Part shown: positions 34,637 to 45,929 of the stretch, one piece after another | Layout of the letters: the number at the start of each line of letters is the position of its first letter | Numbering within the stretch: position 1 is the stretch's first letter | Origin: Argentina anserina | Taxonomy: Eukaryota > Streptophyta > Magnoliopsida > Rosales > Rosaceae | Direction of reading: 5' to 3' | DNA length: 64,000 bases | Assembly (NCBI RefSeq): GCF_933775445.1 | Contig: NC_065872.1 | Coordinates: 10,726,001-10,790,000 of the forward strand | Translations under genes and position numbers: made by a program | The notes under the pieces: model-generated | What the model saw: only the letters and a program-made list of their open reading frames with translations | The model's database searches: none | Told to the model about the DNA's origin: nothing

Positions 34637-36126
34637 TGAAAAATCCACCATTTGATTCCGTGTTTTCTGGAGATGAAAAAGCTAGTTATGATTGGGGTCG
34701 CCAGAGAAAGATAAGAGTCAGGCAATAATACAGTCGAGTGGGGACTCAGACAATATTAATATGCGTTACTGGTGGAAATAATGACTGCATCTTTGGTTGC
34801 ACTCTGCTGCATTTTCTCAATCGATCAAAATTCTGATACTGTGGGTGCTAGATACCCAACAGTTGCATCCAAAATTCAGCCATGCATATATGTATATCAT
34901 GCACATAATTCTCATGTGATTGATTAATGGAATAATGGTTAATTTTTCTGATCAAATAATCATGCTCAAAGACATCTGAGAGCTAACAGTGAGACTACTT
35001 TCAGATCGTGTATGTCATAAAACCACTATGGTAGATCGTTTATTGCCAAATTATCAATTAATAATAATTAACATTCTGAGTTTTTTTAAAGAAAATTAAC
35101 ATTATGAGTTGTGTTAATCACTCACTAATCAGCATCTTACGAGGATTCTTTGATCTTTCAAACACTTATAATATTGCACTCATTCTAACTTACAATATAG
35201 AAGCTCACCCTCAATTATAAGGAGAAGGATCAACTTCTAGATCTCTCTAGGAACTCGTGGCCCTCCCTACAATTAACATGATCCATTTGTTCCATTTTCC
35301 AATTTAAATTTACCACCGAAGTGATTAGTATGTCAATTCTCTCTTTCGTCCCTTTTCCTCACGAGTATGTCTGTTGTGCAGAGATCTGCATGATATGTAG
35401 ATCAATTATGCACCATTTTATTCCAAACTCGTATAATCATGTGGCATGGACATCGTCACTTTTTCAATTCTTTTTTATACATAAAGTTCACACACACAGA
35501 TAGATACGTATGCCTATAATGCAGATATGTAGTGTAGAGTTTTCCCTTTTTTCACCATCTATTTGGTCCAAAAACGGTGCACAAACCATATAGTACGTAG
35601 GCCTATACAGACTCGGTATATATGTCGACACCAAATATAAAACCTAAATGCAAGGAAATTGTGTTACAAAAGAATGTAATACGCATCGAATAGGGAGAAA
35701 TATCATCTTTATTCATTGATAAGAAGAAATTTATATAGGTATTACATTGAGTATTTTGTAGATTCATGGATTATATATCTTTCTTTAACTAGACTAATAT
35801 ATATTAATTAAGACAATATATACCGGAAAATTACGGAGAGTAATTGTCCTACAACAAAATGTGATTATTCTGCATACATTTTAAGCAGGAAACAGCACGT
35901 GAAGTATCCCATGAACTTAATTGGGAGCATGATCGGGAATTATTAAATTTAGCATGCAAGACAACAATCTCAAACAATAATAGTAGAACGCAAAAAAAAA
36001 AAAAACAGTTTCAAATCCAAAAGCAAACATCAAAGCGCAACAATGCGGCTAGATGCCTAGATCGATGATGGCATCGAACGATAGAACGAGCATAGAAGTA
36101 AGAGAGCGATAATAGAAGTACGTACG
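34637..36126. other. Intergenic, nothing recognised
   Basis: AT-rich sequence with an A run at 35993-36005. Short frames such as 35321-35503 show no domain. Confidence 0.4.
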
Positions 36127-36879
36127 CCCTTGCTTGAAATCATGCAATAACGTTAACGTTGCTTCATGCAGAACTACATCGTTTGTGGGTAATAAGGGCA
36201 AGTTCTGGTAAACGCCTGCTCTCCGAGCGCCGCGCACTGTTCACTCGTCATTTCGTGTTTCCCGCTATGCTCTTCCCTATTCTTCCTGACGTACTTCCTC
36301 TTGGTTCTCTTAGGAAGCTTATTCGTAAGTGAGCCTCCGGTGAAGGGTTTCAGCACGATCGGGCGGTACTTGGACATTATCTAATTCAAAACAGAAGGAC
36401 CCTCGGCACTACTACTGCCGCCACTGTTGCTCTCTCCTCCTTCCATCTCTCCCCTACTCTGTATCACTCTTGGAAGCTCACCACACACCTACGAAAAGCT
36501 AGAGCACAAGAACAACAAGTTGATCTTGGTTTAAAAACGACGTCTGCAAATTAAGGGCCGGCGCTCGGAGAGTAGACCTTTAATAGACGTTGCCGGTAAT
36601 GAGGTACTCCAAAAACTTATTCAGGTAAACATCTTGCCTCCTCGGGTCTCTAAACAACGTCTTCAGTTCTGTGGCCTTCTCCCTGTAAACCCTTCCTTCC
36701 TCCTTCTCAATCACCATCCTCAAAGACTCTGCCACCGCCTCACTCGTGAAAGACCCGTCTCGCTCGTCCCTCGGTAACTCATAACCCACCTTCTTCTCTC
36801 CGAAATACCTCGCATTAAGTCCCTGGTCATTTGACATAGGCAACAACACCAATGGTCTTCCAAAGGTCATTGCCTCCAA
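36127..36879 (-). pseudogene. UGT91-type fragment (pseudogene 3), split by a Pack-MULE-like insertion
   Basis: The C-terminal quarter of a UGT91 gene remains. 36879-36605 reads EAMTFGRPLVLLPMSNDQ, GSFTSEAVAESLRMVIE and FLEYL, equivalent to residues about 374-465 of the intact protein. The last codons and 3' flank continue at 36196-36127 (TTTGTGGGT, ATGCAATAACG). They are separated by a 398-base insertion with inverted ends and a 9-base duplication. On the 5' side, homology stops abruptly at 36879 inside the PSPG box and is replaced by GCCTCAAGGCTCGCC-type sequence. No catalytic half exists, so it is a dead fragment of the local UGT cluster. Confidence 0.88.
36197..36594 (-). mobile_element. 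Pack-MULE-like insertion carrying a gene fragment
   Basis: Inverted ends of about 36 bases match well (left starts GGGCAAGTTCTGG and the opposite strand of the right end starts GGCAACGTCTATT; both contain CTCTCCGAGCGCCG). Flanks GGTAATAAG (36188-36196) and GGTAATGAG (36595-36603) form a 9-base target duplication with one change, the Mutator-like length. The interior is GC-richer than its surroundings and contains minus-strand coding-like pieces: MEGGESNSGGSSSAEG, a stop, then a basic stretch (KLPKRTKRKYVRK). It looks like a captured exon of unknown origin. Confidence 0.65.
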
Positions 36880-37058
36880 TAAGGTTTTAAAAAACTCGCC
36901 TCAAGGCTCGCCTGAGGCTTAAAAAGCTCAAGGCTTAGTCGAAAATGAGTCGTTTTTCTGAGAAAGGCGTAGAGGCATAAAAAACGCACATTAAGGCGCA
37001 AAAAACGCAAAAAAACGCCCTTAAAGGCGCGCTTCTAAGTTTGTTTTTTTTTTTTTAA
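36880..37058. mobile_element. GCCTTAAGGCG-rich transposon terminus
   Basis: Sequence built from CTCGCCTCAAGG, CGCCTGAGGC, AAGGCGTAGAGGC and AAGGCGCG begins exactly where UGT homology stops. Such motifs are familiar from the ends of plant hAT-type elements. Only one end is seen, so the element is partial or its other end is unrecognised. Superfamily is inferred. Confidence 0.4.
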
Positions 37059-39337
37059 CTTAAAGACCCAAAACGACACCGTTTTGGATGATTAACGAAA
37101 ATGAAGGGAACAAAAGAGGAGAGACTTTCGGAACCGCATCGCATAATACATCATCGATCTATTGAAGTCGAGAAGAGCCACATCCCAGCCTCGCAGAGAC
37201 GCAACCATAGATCGATCTACTCTTCTTCTTCAAGAGTTCTACTTGATCAGGCTTTGAGAAGGTATGATACCGAATTACCGATTGCTTTAACTTGAGCCTC
37301 TTGGATCCAAAGCCCCTCCAAGCACTATGTTGTAGTCTAATTTATCTTATATGCATCTGGGTATTCATTATTGCCATAATAATTGTCTGTGATTCAAGTT
37401 ATTGGGTTTTGTCAAGTTGTTGAATTGTATGAGAAGCATTGTGATTTTTTTGGCGTCAATTTAGTTTATGGTAAGATTGATGTTGAATTCGATACTTCAA
37501 ATCCCACTGTGTTCTTGAAAAACCGTTATGAGTTCATGAAGCTTACTCTCTTTGTTCTTACTGGTTAGGGTGGGGAGGACAGAGATGGACACCATCTCTT
37601 TGTTCTGCTATTTTTCTTCTTTTTTGAGAGAATGCTCTTCTGCTTAGTTTGAGAAACCAAGTTCTTGATTGGATTATATAGCTAGTGAGTACACTCTCCT
37701 TATCTTACCAACAATTCAACTTATCAGGTCAGACTCATATGATAATATATATTATATAATATGATAGAAAGGAGCCATTTTTTTTTTCGTTCTTGTTTTT
37801 TAAGGACGAACAAGTTATTTTTAGTCTGCTGAGTTGTGGAAACTAACAGTGGGTAATTTTCAATTATAATTAGTTCTGAATTAATATATTCTCCCGATAT
37901 CTTCAGGAACTTAACGAACGGTGTTGACGGTTGTGCAGAACTGCAGATCGACTTGCATATTCAATTGTAAACCATTCACTTTAAATTATATTTAATCATG
38001 TGGTCCTCTTTACCTTTCTTTAATTTTTTTTAAGATATATTTAACTCGCACACGAAATATACCAAATTGTGACCAATCAAATATTGCAAAGCCCAACTAT
38101 CAGATCGGTCGCCATACCATGCAGAGTTTACCCTTCATAATACAATATATAAGAATACTCATTTAAGGAGATTCTTCGTTGTACGATGTATAAATATACG
38201 ATATTCCGTTAATGATTAAAACTAATGACTTTAATATTATTTAATCCAATCATATAGATGACTATAATTGCACTATAAATTTATACGCCGTAAATAAAAG
38301 AATTTCTACTCATTTACTGGTTCTTGATGGGGTTTTACCGGACTAGACTCGTACGTTGAATTATAAATGCCACGATAATAAGTGCCGCGCAGAATTTTCC
38401 AGAAAGTAGCACGGTATTAGTCTCTGGACACTGTACCGGAAAAAAAATCTGGACAGATGAAAAAGTTAAGGTTGGGAGTCGCCTGCAGATAAAAATATAA
38501 TCATATTAAGTGGGTAATAATGGTGAGTAGGGTCGCATATAATGTGCCATTATTGGTGGAAGTAATGACTTGAGATTTGGATGCCATGCGTGCTAGCTGC
38601 ATTTCTCAGTTATATTTTTGTACTATATATTATTAATATATGTTAGCTACAATATTTCATCCAAAGCTCTGTTCTATATGTACACAGACACTGTTACCTT
38701 TCAAGTTAGAGAGGAAAGCTAATAGATTAGTTTACTCACCGTTAAATCATTTGTGTGTAAGATAGAAGTTGTCGTTGTAACTTTTCTACTTCAATCAACT
38801 AATTCTGGTTACATTTACGTTCCTAATTGTGTTAACTAATCAGCTTCTTGTTTTCAGATGGAGTCATGGAGGGATTTAGTTCTTTTCATGAGCATTGCTT
38901 AATTCGGGGTTATGTGTATCTACTTTGGTTTTGGGTGCAATGACGTACAAGTCCACAACATATTAATTCCTAGCAACTCACTGTGGCAGTTGACGGTCAT
39001 CTTCTTCATTGAATGCGCCCGCATTGGTTTCTCCGACCCACCAACAAGGCCAAATTGGTGTTGTCGAGTTTAGCATCACTTACAAAGTTACAATGTTACA
39101 AGAGTTAAGATTATTGACTATTAGGAGGAATGCCAATGTGAGATTATATCTAATGTAATAGAACTACCGTATCTGAATCGGGGAAGAGGCCTTTATTCAA
39201 AAATTTGACATACATTTCTTCGGGGAAACAATGATGTAAGTCATGTAACCCATAATATCAATTATTTCTTCCACCCCAAGATCTCAAATTCTTGTTACGC
39301 GACCCTTGCTCGGGTTTAACTTATGCAATAACGTGTT
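37059..39337. other. Intergenic, no gene recognised
   Basis: A CAAAACGACACCGTTTTG palindrome lies near 37069. A CT-rich, 5'-UTR-like stretch (37095-37262) ends at a GGTATGA donor-like site, which could be the first exon of the element ending at 36880. The rest is AT-rich. The stretch just before 39338 is the 3' flank of the intact UGT. Confidence 0.35.
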
Positions 39338-40762
39338 TCATGTTGAACGACATCCTTTGTGGGTCGTGAGGTACTCCAATAACTTGTCGACGTACACATT
39401 TTGCTTCTTCCTGTCTCCAAACAGCGTCTTCAACTCCTTGGCCTTCTCCCTGTAAACCCTCCCCTCCTCCTTCTCTATCACCATCCTCAGCGACTGCGCC
39501 ACCACCTCACTCGTAAACGACCCGTCTTGCTCGTCCCTCGGGCATTCATAACCCACCTTCTTCTCCGCGTAGTACCTCGCATTAAGTCCCTGGTCATTCG
39601 ACAAAGGCATCAACACCAGTGGTCTTCCATAAGTCAACGCCTCCACCACCGAGCTCCAACCAGCGTGACTCAGAAACACACCGAACGAGTCGTGAGCCAG
39701 AATCTTCAGCTGCGGGACCCAAATTCGGCACACCACTCCCCGGCCTTCATTTCTCTCCTCGAAGCCCTCCGGCAACTTTACCGTATCCTCGCTGTGTTTG
39801 GTTCTCAGCACCCAGAAGAAGGGCAAACCTGACTTCTCCAAACCTAGGGCTATTTCAGTTGCTTCTTCTTGACTCAACAGTGCTTCTGATCCGAAGGCAA
39901 CGTACACCACCGTGTTTTTGCCCTGCCGGTCCAGCCAGTCCTTTATTGATCGCCACATTTCGTCCTCGTCGGCTTTCGGCATAGAAGAGAGTACGCCAAC
40001 CGGTAGAACAGGTTTTCCGTGGATAACTTCTAGAAGGTTCAACCATTCCGGTTCGAACTCTGCGCAGCTTCTTACAGCGACCAAATCGCACCCTCGCAAT
40101 GCCTCCATGAACCTATACACTGCTGAAACGTTTGTTTCGTCTCCAGTTAATTGTTTATAGAGCCGGAGCACTTCGAACAATTGCAATGCGACGGTAGTAG
40201 GGAATGGCACCCATTTTGGCGGGACTCTGAAATCCTCTGGTAATTTACGGTCATCAGCAGGTACCTCCGGCAAGGTGGGCCCTAGAAAGGTCACAACAAG
40301 AGCCATCACTATGGTGAAGAAGGCTGTCCGGATCCCGAAGGTTCTAGCTATGTCCGGCACCCAGTAAGGGGCGAAATCAAAGAGAAGCCAATCGGGTTTG
40401 GAAGATTTCAGGAATTGGGTGATTGGTTCTCGGAGAGAATCGAAAGCATTCTTGAGAAAGCATACCTGATCCTCAGGCAAGTCTGCAGTGGCCTCCGCAC
40501 CTTCTGGAAGGTTTGGAGTCCTTGGCAAGGGAATTTTCACGAAGGTGATTAGGCCAGAGAGTTTTGGAGGGAGAGGTGGAAGACGATCGATGTTTCTTGG
40601 GGTGGAGATAAATGAGATTTTGTGGCCTTTTCCGGCTATCAGCTTGGCCAGTTCGAGATATGGGAGCATGTGGCCAAAGGCCAGCCATGGAAACATGGCT
40701 ATATGAAGCTTAGTGTCATTGCCATTGTTGGGCATGGTCGGATGGACAATGAAGGACTCCAT
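39338..40762 (-). CDS. UDP-glycosyltransferase, UGT91 family (rhamnosyltransferase-like)
   Basis: This 474-residue, intron-less gene is a family-1 glycosyltransferase that moves a sugar from a UDP-sugar to a small acceptor in the cytosol. The acceptor side has the catalytic-His region PWLAFGHMLPY (His31) and LLFDFAPYW (activating Asp129). The C-terminal PSPG donor box runs from Trp348 (WVPQLKILAHD) through SHAGWSS and Glu374 to Asp390-Gln391. The HAGWSS form instead of HCGWNS is typical of UGT91, the group that adds a second sugar to flavonoid or saponin glycosides. It resembles proteins called rhamnosyltransferase-like in strawberry and soybean, but donor and acceptor cannot be read from sequence. 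Met10 aligns with the start of pseudogene 2 and is an alternative start. It is the only intact member of four local copies. Confidence 0.95.
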   Translation of the reverse strand: MESFIVHPTMPNNGNDTKLHIAMFPWLAFGHMLPYLELAKLIAGKGHKISFISTPRNIDRLPPLPPKLSGLITFVKIPLPRTPNLPEGAEATADLPEDQVCFLKNAFDSLREPITQFLKSSKPDWLLFDFAPYWVPDIARTFGIRTAFFTIVMALVVTFLGPTLPEVPADDRKLPEDFRVPPKWVPFPTTVALQLFEVLRLYKQLTGDETNVSAVYRFMEALRGCDLVAVRSCAEFEPEWLNLLEVIHGKPVLPVGVLSSMPKADEDEMWRSIKDWLDRQGKNTVVYVAFGSEALLSQEEATEIALGLEKSGLPFFWVLRTKHSEDTVKLPEGFEERNEGRGVVCRIWVPQLKILAHDSFGVFLSHAGWSSVVEALTYGRPLVLMPLSNDQGLNARYYAEKKVGYECPRDEQDGSFTSEVVAQSLRMVIEKEEGRVYREKAKELKTLFGDRKKQNVYVDKLLEYLTTHKGCRST

Positions 40763-40804
40763 GGCTTTCTTGTTAGTATGACAAAACCAGTTCGCTTGCT
40801 TGGA

Positions 40805-40812
40805 CTATATAG
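40805..40812 (-). promoter_or_regulatory. TATA box of the intact UGT
   Basis: The minus strand reads ACTATATAGTCC, with the TATATAG core about 45 bases before the first ATG. That distance implies a very short leader. The downstream CAAGCAAGCGA is shared with pseudogene 2. Confidence 0.6.
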
Positions 40813-41038
40813 TAGTAAATGTTATTCACAGTGAACGGTGACATATTGAGATAGGTAGATTTTAATTACCATATGCCATTACCTCGCTGCATTGTCTCGA
40901 TCAATTTTCTTTTTGTGTGCTAGATTTCCTTTACTGTGTGTGTTACTTAACGCAATCCTACGTACTTCTCTCAACTACGTATTACTATATTCTGTTAATT
41001 AATCTAGGGCTCATCATTTAGCCCGCGGATCGGATAAG

Positions 41039-42773
41039 TGATAGATCGTTGGTTAGAACGTTTATAATAAACCATGTAAAACATCATCGTTAGTATAAAA
41101 TAAGCAGTGATCGTTCAGTTCGGGAAATCAAAGGGGACTCAAAACTTATCATATTATTGCGGGTTTTAAGATTGATTATAAACCTACTACTGAAAATAAA
41201 TCCTAAATTACTTATATACAATTGATCTACCACTCATCACATTACCAAACACAAAATCTACTCAAGAACATGTAAGACACGCACAAAACAACTAAGAGGC
41301 AGCAAGTATATTTCGAATCAATCCGAGTTCATCTTAATTCCAATTCTAATTAGAGCCCGAAGCGGTTCATCTAATCGTTAAGACTTCATAATTATTTAGA
41401 ATCAACGAAGCATTCAATCCTAACCATATGCTAAAAACATTCTAACTTCACGAAGCGTATTAGTTAAACACAAAGAAACACATAAACACATTATGTCGAA
41501 TTGGAGACATATAAACATGCATGGCATCACTCATCATGTTTAAGCATGCAAATTCCTAGAACTATCACAGCCCTATATAAGTAGCAATAATTAAAACACG
41601 AAGCGCATAACTCGATCAAATACTACTTTGGTAAATGAAATCGAAACCCAAGAAGAGCCATGACTGTGGCTTCCTCAAGCATTGATTTAGATGCACAAGT
41701 TCAAGGAATTAATCAAAATAAAACCTAAATATAAATCGAAAACCCTACTGCCCCTAATCCTTATACACGACATCCATACATAAACATGAGTTTATACAAT
41801 CAGAATGTAAAACCAAACAAGTCTGAAATTATGTTCTTCATATATATAACTGAAAAATACATTCAATAATCCATACATAGTAATCGCAAAAATCATAAAA
41901 CCAAAGAGTAAAATACAAGCCATGGATGAATCACACTTTAGAAACCTTGAAGAATTCGGCAAGGATGATAAATTCGATTATGGAGGATGGAAGGGATGAA
42001 CATGTTTTGTGGTGGTGATGGATGGTGTTTGTGGCTTGAATTTTCTGAATGTATTTTGGCGGAGATTCGGCTTAGCTTTGTGAATGAGAGGTGATACCAA
42101 TGTGTAGGAATGACATGCTATTTATAGAGGAATAAGTGAGAGGGGCTGCATGGTAATGAGCTGATTCTCTATTTCCTTTTTCTTTTTTGTTTCCTTCTCG
42201 ATTGAATGATGATCATCTTTGTTGGTCACATGCATTCTCCCTTCTTCTTGGCCACATGCATTCTTCAGAAATATCTCTTAGTTCTCTCCTTCATTTTTCT
42301 TATTTTGTTTCCTTCTTTTCTTCTTCTTTCCTTTTAATGGCCGGATGAACCTTCCCTCATTTGAGGCTGCATACTTCTTCATTTTCATCCTATTCAGAAA
42401 CTAAATTACTTCTTTCATTTTTCTCCTTTTGTTTCCTTCTTCTCCTCTTTATTTTCTTAATTTCCAAGCCATTATCTCTCATTTAATTCTGAAATAAGGA
42501 AAGAAAATAATAAATATAAATCATAAATGTTACATAAATGTCGAATAATAAAAATCATAACCCAACTAGGTTTCCTAGTTCGACAAGTTATACTACCCTA
42601 TAGTACTCTCGACAATTTCTGCATTTTACACTCGTTTTAGCACCAAAAGGCAACCAACGTCACTAAAGACTCATAACTCGACTCAATAACTCAACACTAC
42701 AATAATAAGGGCTAAGTAAAGTACAAATAGAGGTAAAAACACGTTAAGAACGTCGCACAAAGTGCTCCTATCA
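41039..42773. mobile_element. Solo LTR, 1.74 kb
   Basis: The segment starts TGATAGATCG and ends GTGCTCCTATCA. It is flanked by an exact 5-base duplication ATAAG (41034-41038 and 42774-42778). TG...CA ends and the duplication define an LTR with the internal region lost. The host sequence on either side joins cleanly into the GGATCGG/TTCACGG part of the repeat element. It is unrelated to the 28366-30547 LTR. AT-rich, with no protein recognised. Confidence 0.9.
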
Positions 42774-42995
42774 ATAAGTTCACGGAAACCCGCAAGTCCA
42801 ATGAGTTTTTACCCGGCTCGGCTCGCGAGAAAGCCTGTTTCCATGGGTAGAGGACTGAGTTTAGTTTAGAGGTGTGAAATCCAGCCCAGCTTGTCAAAAA
42901 CCCGCAAGACCCGGCCCGTAAAAGCCCGTCTAATAATAAAATATTATACATACATATTTTATTAGGTTTAGAATAAAACTATCGCATTATGAAGC

Positions 42996-43990
42996 GACTA
43001 TATGAAGGAAACTTCTCGGGATCGATTTACACCAACCGATGTGATCAGTGTATATATAGTGACCCTATAAAAATTTTATCTAATTCGAACCTCACCTGAC
43101 CGTCGGAATTTCCAGTAAACTGAAAACACTACTAATATGCCCTAAGGGATGACTCATTTCCAAGATGGGAACGGCGAAAGCGGTTTGGATATCTAAAATT
43201 ATCTAATTTTTGTCACCGATCGTGCGCGGTCTCACCGAGAAAACTCAATTGGCGAAGCCCCGGTCAATGGGGTTTTAATATATCAAAATGTCTTTTTTTT
43301 ACTGTAGATACGAACGGTCAAACCATGTCCAAAACGGATAAAATTTTTACACGGTCCCTAAATATATATATACCGATCACATCTGCTAGTGTCGATCGAC
43401 CATATTTTGAACTAGAGTTTTCGATCGCCGAAGTATCCACTAATATATCATAACTTTTATATTAAGTTTAGAATATAACTATCGCATTATGAAGCGACTA
43501 TATGAAAGAAACTTCTCCGGATCGATCGACACCAGCCGATGTGATCGATATATATATATTTTGTGACCCTGTAAAAATTCATCTAATTCGGACCTAGTTT
43601 GACCATCAGAATTACTGGTAAACCAAAAACACCACTAATATGTCTTAAGGGATGACCCATTAGGCCATTACCAAATTGCGAATGCCGAAAACCGTTTGCA
43701 TATTTGAAATCACTCAATTTTTATCACTGATCATGCGCGGTCGTACAGAGAAAACTCATTTGGCAAAGCCCCGGTCAATGGGGTTTTAATATGTCAAAAT
43801 GTCTTTTTTTTATTGACCGTAAGTAGGGACGGTCAAATCATGTCCAAACCGGACGAAACTTTTACTGGGTCTCTAAATATTTGAAACTAGAATTTATTTG
43901 TGACTTTTGTTTTTTTAAATGTTTTATAATAATTTTTTTATTGTTCTAAATTTTTAAATAAGAGTATTATGTTTTATTTTTTCATAATAC
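42996..43990 (+). repeat. Tandem repeat, 500-bp unit, two copies
   Basis: GACTATATGAA(A/G)GAAACTTCTC occurs at 42996 and 43496. The two units share the phrase order seen in 5742-7090. Each carries facing CGATCACATCTGCT and AGCCGATGTGATCG segments that could pair. Confidence 0.8.
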
Positions 43991-44107
43991 AAGCCCAGAA
44001 TGTCCGTTTTTGATGAGCGAACTTGGCTTTTTATATTTATGAAAATACCCGGCCCGACCCGTCACTTATCTAAATTTACTAAGATCCAGACCCGCCACTC
44101 ATGAGAC

Positions 44108-45195
44108 GGAGATATTAAGTTCCATGTGGAGCTTAATTAAATTAGAAGTTCTGAAATGTTATTGGAGTGATACATTGCCACAATGTATTACATTGAGCTC
44201 ATTGCCACAATGGATTAGATTGAGCTCATTGCCACAATGCCACCGATATTCTCCAACAGTCTATGTTGAGTATGTTCTTGTGGCAATTGATTACCTAACC
44301 GTCATTTTCTGAGACTACAATCTGAAATTCTGAATGATGGTTAAAGACTCTAGTCTATAACTTCCGGTCAACAGAAACATTTGATGGATACAAGTAGTTG
44401 GATCATTACAGCGTTATACGCATTCTTGAGTTCAAATCCAAAGCTTCCGGTTTTGACATCAAGGATGCTACCAGTGAACTCCTCAATGCCGCTAAGTAAA
44501 CTTTGTGTTCGTCCAATGACATATTCATCCATACATTTTTGGATAAATCATTTCAATTTTCTTTACATATGAAATGGAATTCTATCTATTTTCAATCATA
44601 CTAATGAACAAACGATCTTTCACCGGTATACTCAACGATGTTTCAAAATTAACTAGGCGTGAAATCGAACGTAGGCAAGATTAATCAGTCCCAAGTTTTC
44701 GTTGCAGGAACTCTCAACATCAGGTGGATATCGAGCGTATACAAATGAACGAAATCTAACATTTTGCAAGTTTCAAAGAAATTTTAGGTGAGGGGATATC
44801 CTGACGCTAGCAGCTGCCAGCTGCCTTGATCAATCACATCATCATTCATAGCTCAATGATCTTGTTAGATGTGACTCCGACAGCATGTCTGAACCTTTCC
44901 AATAATGCTAGACTCAGTGGCCCACCTAGGATTGAAATCTGGGTGAACTTGACTTTACCAATAGTTTGCCGGAGAGAGTGAGGGACGGAAAAATATTCTA
45001 AACCAATTTAATTATAGAAATATGAGTGACCGCATTTAAATTTATTACGGTCAATATGAATTTGTATTTTTTGGTATTAAAAACTACAAAACGTATATTT
45101 ATCTGGTTAAATTGGTTATAGTGTGAATAAAAAATTTTCACTTAAAACTTAAAAGCTATTTGAATTCCGGAATGTGTGACGACTTAATCACTTTG
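44108..45195. other. Intergenic, no gene recognised
   Basis: A short duplication of CATTGCCACAATG and ATTGAGCT occurs at 44173-44240. Frames at 44124-44312 and 44381-44572 are not convincing genes. Confidence 0.4.
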
Positions 45196-45257
45196 ATTTT
45201 GTAACGTTTGATTCAATACGATTAAATTTTGTAATGACAGATTTAATGAGATTGAAT

Positions 45258-45385
45258 TATGTAACTGTCATAACAAATGAAATGAAATTCATTGAGGTAA
45301 CGGTCGTAACGTTTGAGAATTCATTACATAACGTCTGTAACAGTCGTAACGTATGGAAATTCATTTTTGTAACTGCTGTAACTTA
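45258..45385 (+). promoter_or_regulatory. Repeated GTAAC..GTAAC motifs, possible MYB-type sites
   Basis: GTAACTGTCATAAC, GTAACGGTCGTAACG, GTAACAGTCGTAACG and GTAACTGCTGTAAC recur at about 36-base spacing, 60-190 bases before the TATA box. They contain AACNG cores like MYB-binding sites known in other plant retroelement promoters. The function is inferred. Confidence 0.5.
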
Positions 45386-45443
45386 TGATAAAAAATTCAT
45401 TTATGAATTCGTGAGAGTTCATTTAGTGATCCAAGTTTCCCTC

Positions 45444-45451
45444 TATAAATA
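45444..45451 (+). promoter_or_regulatory. TATA box in the copia-like LTR
   Basis: CTCTATAAATAGCG is a strong plant TATA box in the right place relative to the motif array. Confidence 0.6.
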
Positions 45452-45929
45452 GCGATCAATTCTTCCATTGTTTTTAACGGATTCAGAACTTGATTCAGAA
45501 ACACATTCAGATTGAGAAACTTCTCTCTCTAAAGTTTCATTCTAAGCTCTCTTGATCTGGTGATAGAAATGGTTCATTCCAGTTCATTGGTATTATTGTA
45601 GTAGTGCAGCTTCAAGGATCTGTAAGTCGTTGTATCTTGGGAGACTAGCGTCATTGAGTCCTTGCATCGGTAGAGGCGGCGTAATTGTCTTAAGGATAAT
45701 GTGGTATCACACACGACTTGACTTTTCCTTCTATTCGTTTAGTATTGGTTGAGTTATTGTTTCAAGTTTTCTTAATTCTGAATTTTGTTTCCGCATAGTT
45801 ATTTTCTTATTTATCTTTATTTTAGAATTTAATTTATTATTTATATATTTGCAATATCACCCCTTTTTTATTTACATAAAGCTGAGAGGGAGGACGGAAA
45901 GCACTGCCGAGGCGCCAATAAGTAAAAAA

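Larger units (their letters stand above)
41005..44107. mobile_element. Second copy of the tandem-repeat hAT-like element, interrupted
   Basis: It starts TAGGGCTCATCATTTAGCC, like the copy at 5373, and holds the same subterminal phrases (CCCGCAAGACCCGGCCCG) and tandem units. A solo LTR (41039-42773) was inserted 34 bases from its left end. The right end near CCCGCCACTCATGAG is degraded and no 8-base duplication could be matched, so the right limit is approximate. It has no transposase. Confidence 0.55.
45196..45840 (+). mobile_element. LTR-like segment, probably Ty1/copia
   Basis: This looks like an LTR promoter and leader. An upstream array of GTAAC-type motifs (45200-45385) is followed by a TATA box at 45444. 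A TCTCTCTCTAAAG-like leader follows, and then a stretch (GTAGAGGCGGCGTAATTGTCTTAAGG) of a kind I associate with plant copia LTRs. No end or target duplication was fixed, so the limits are approximate. Confidence 0.45.

Noticed and set aside
39401..40706. Several long plus-strand open frames opposite the intact UGT
   Set aside because: They are antisense shadows of the coding frame, low in meaning and rich in Pro, Arg and Leu.
44124..44312. A frame with LPQW/LPQC repeats that hints at leucine-rich repeats, ending in VLVAIDYLT like an integrase core
   Set aside because: The repeats come from a short DNA duplication, and the integrase-like words are too short and lack neighbouring motifs.
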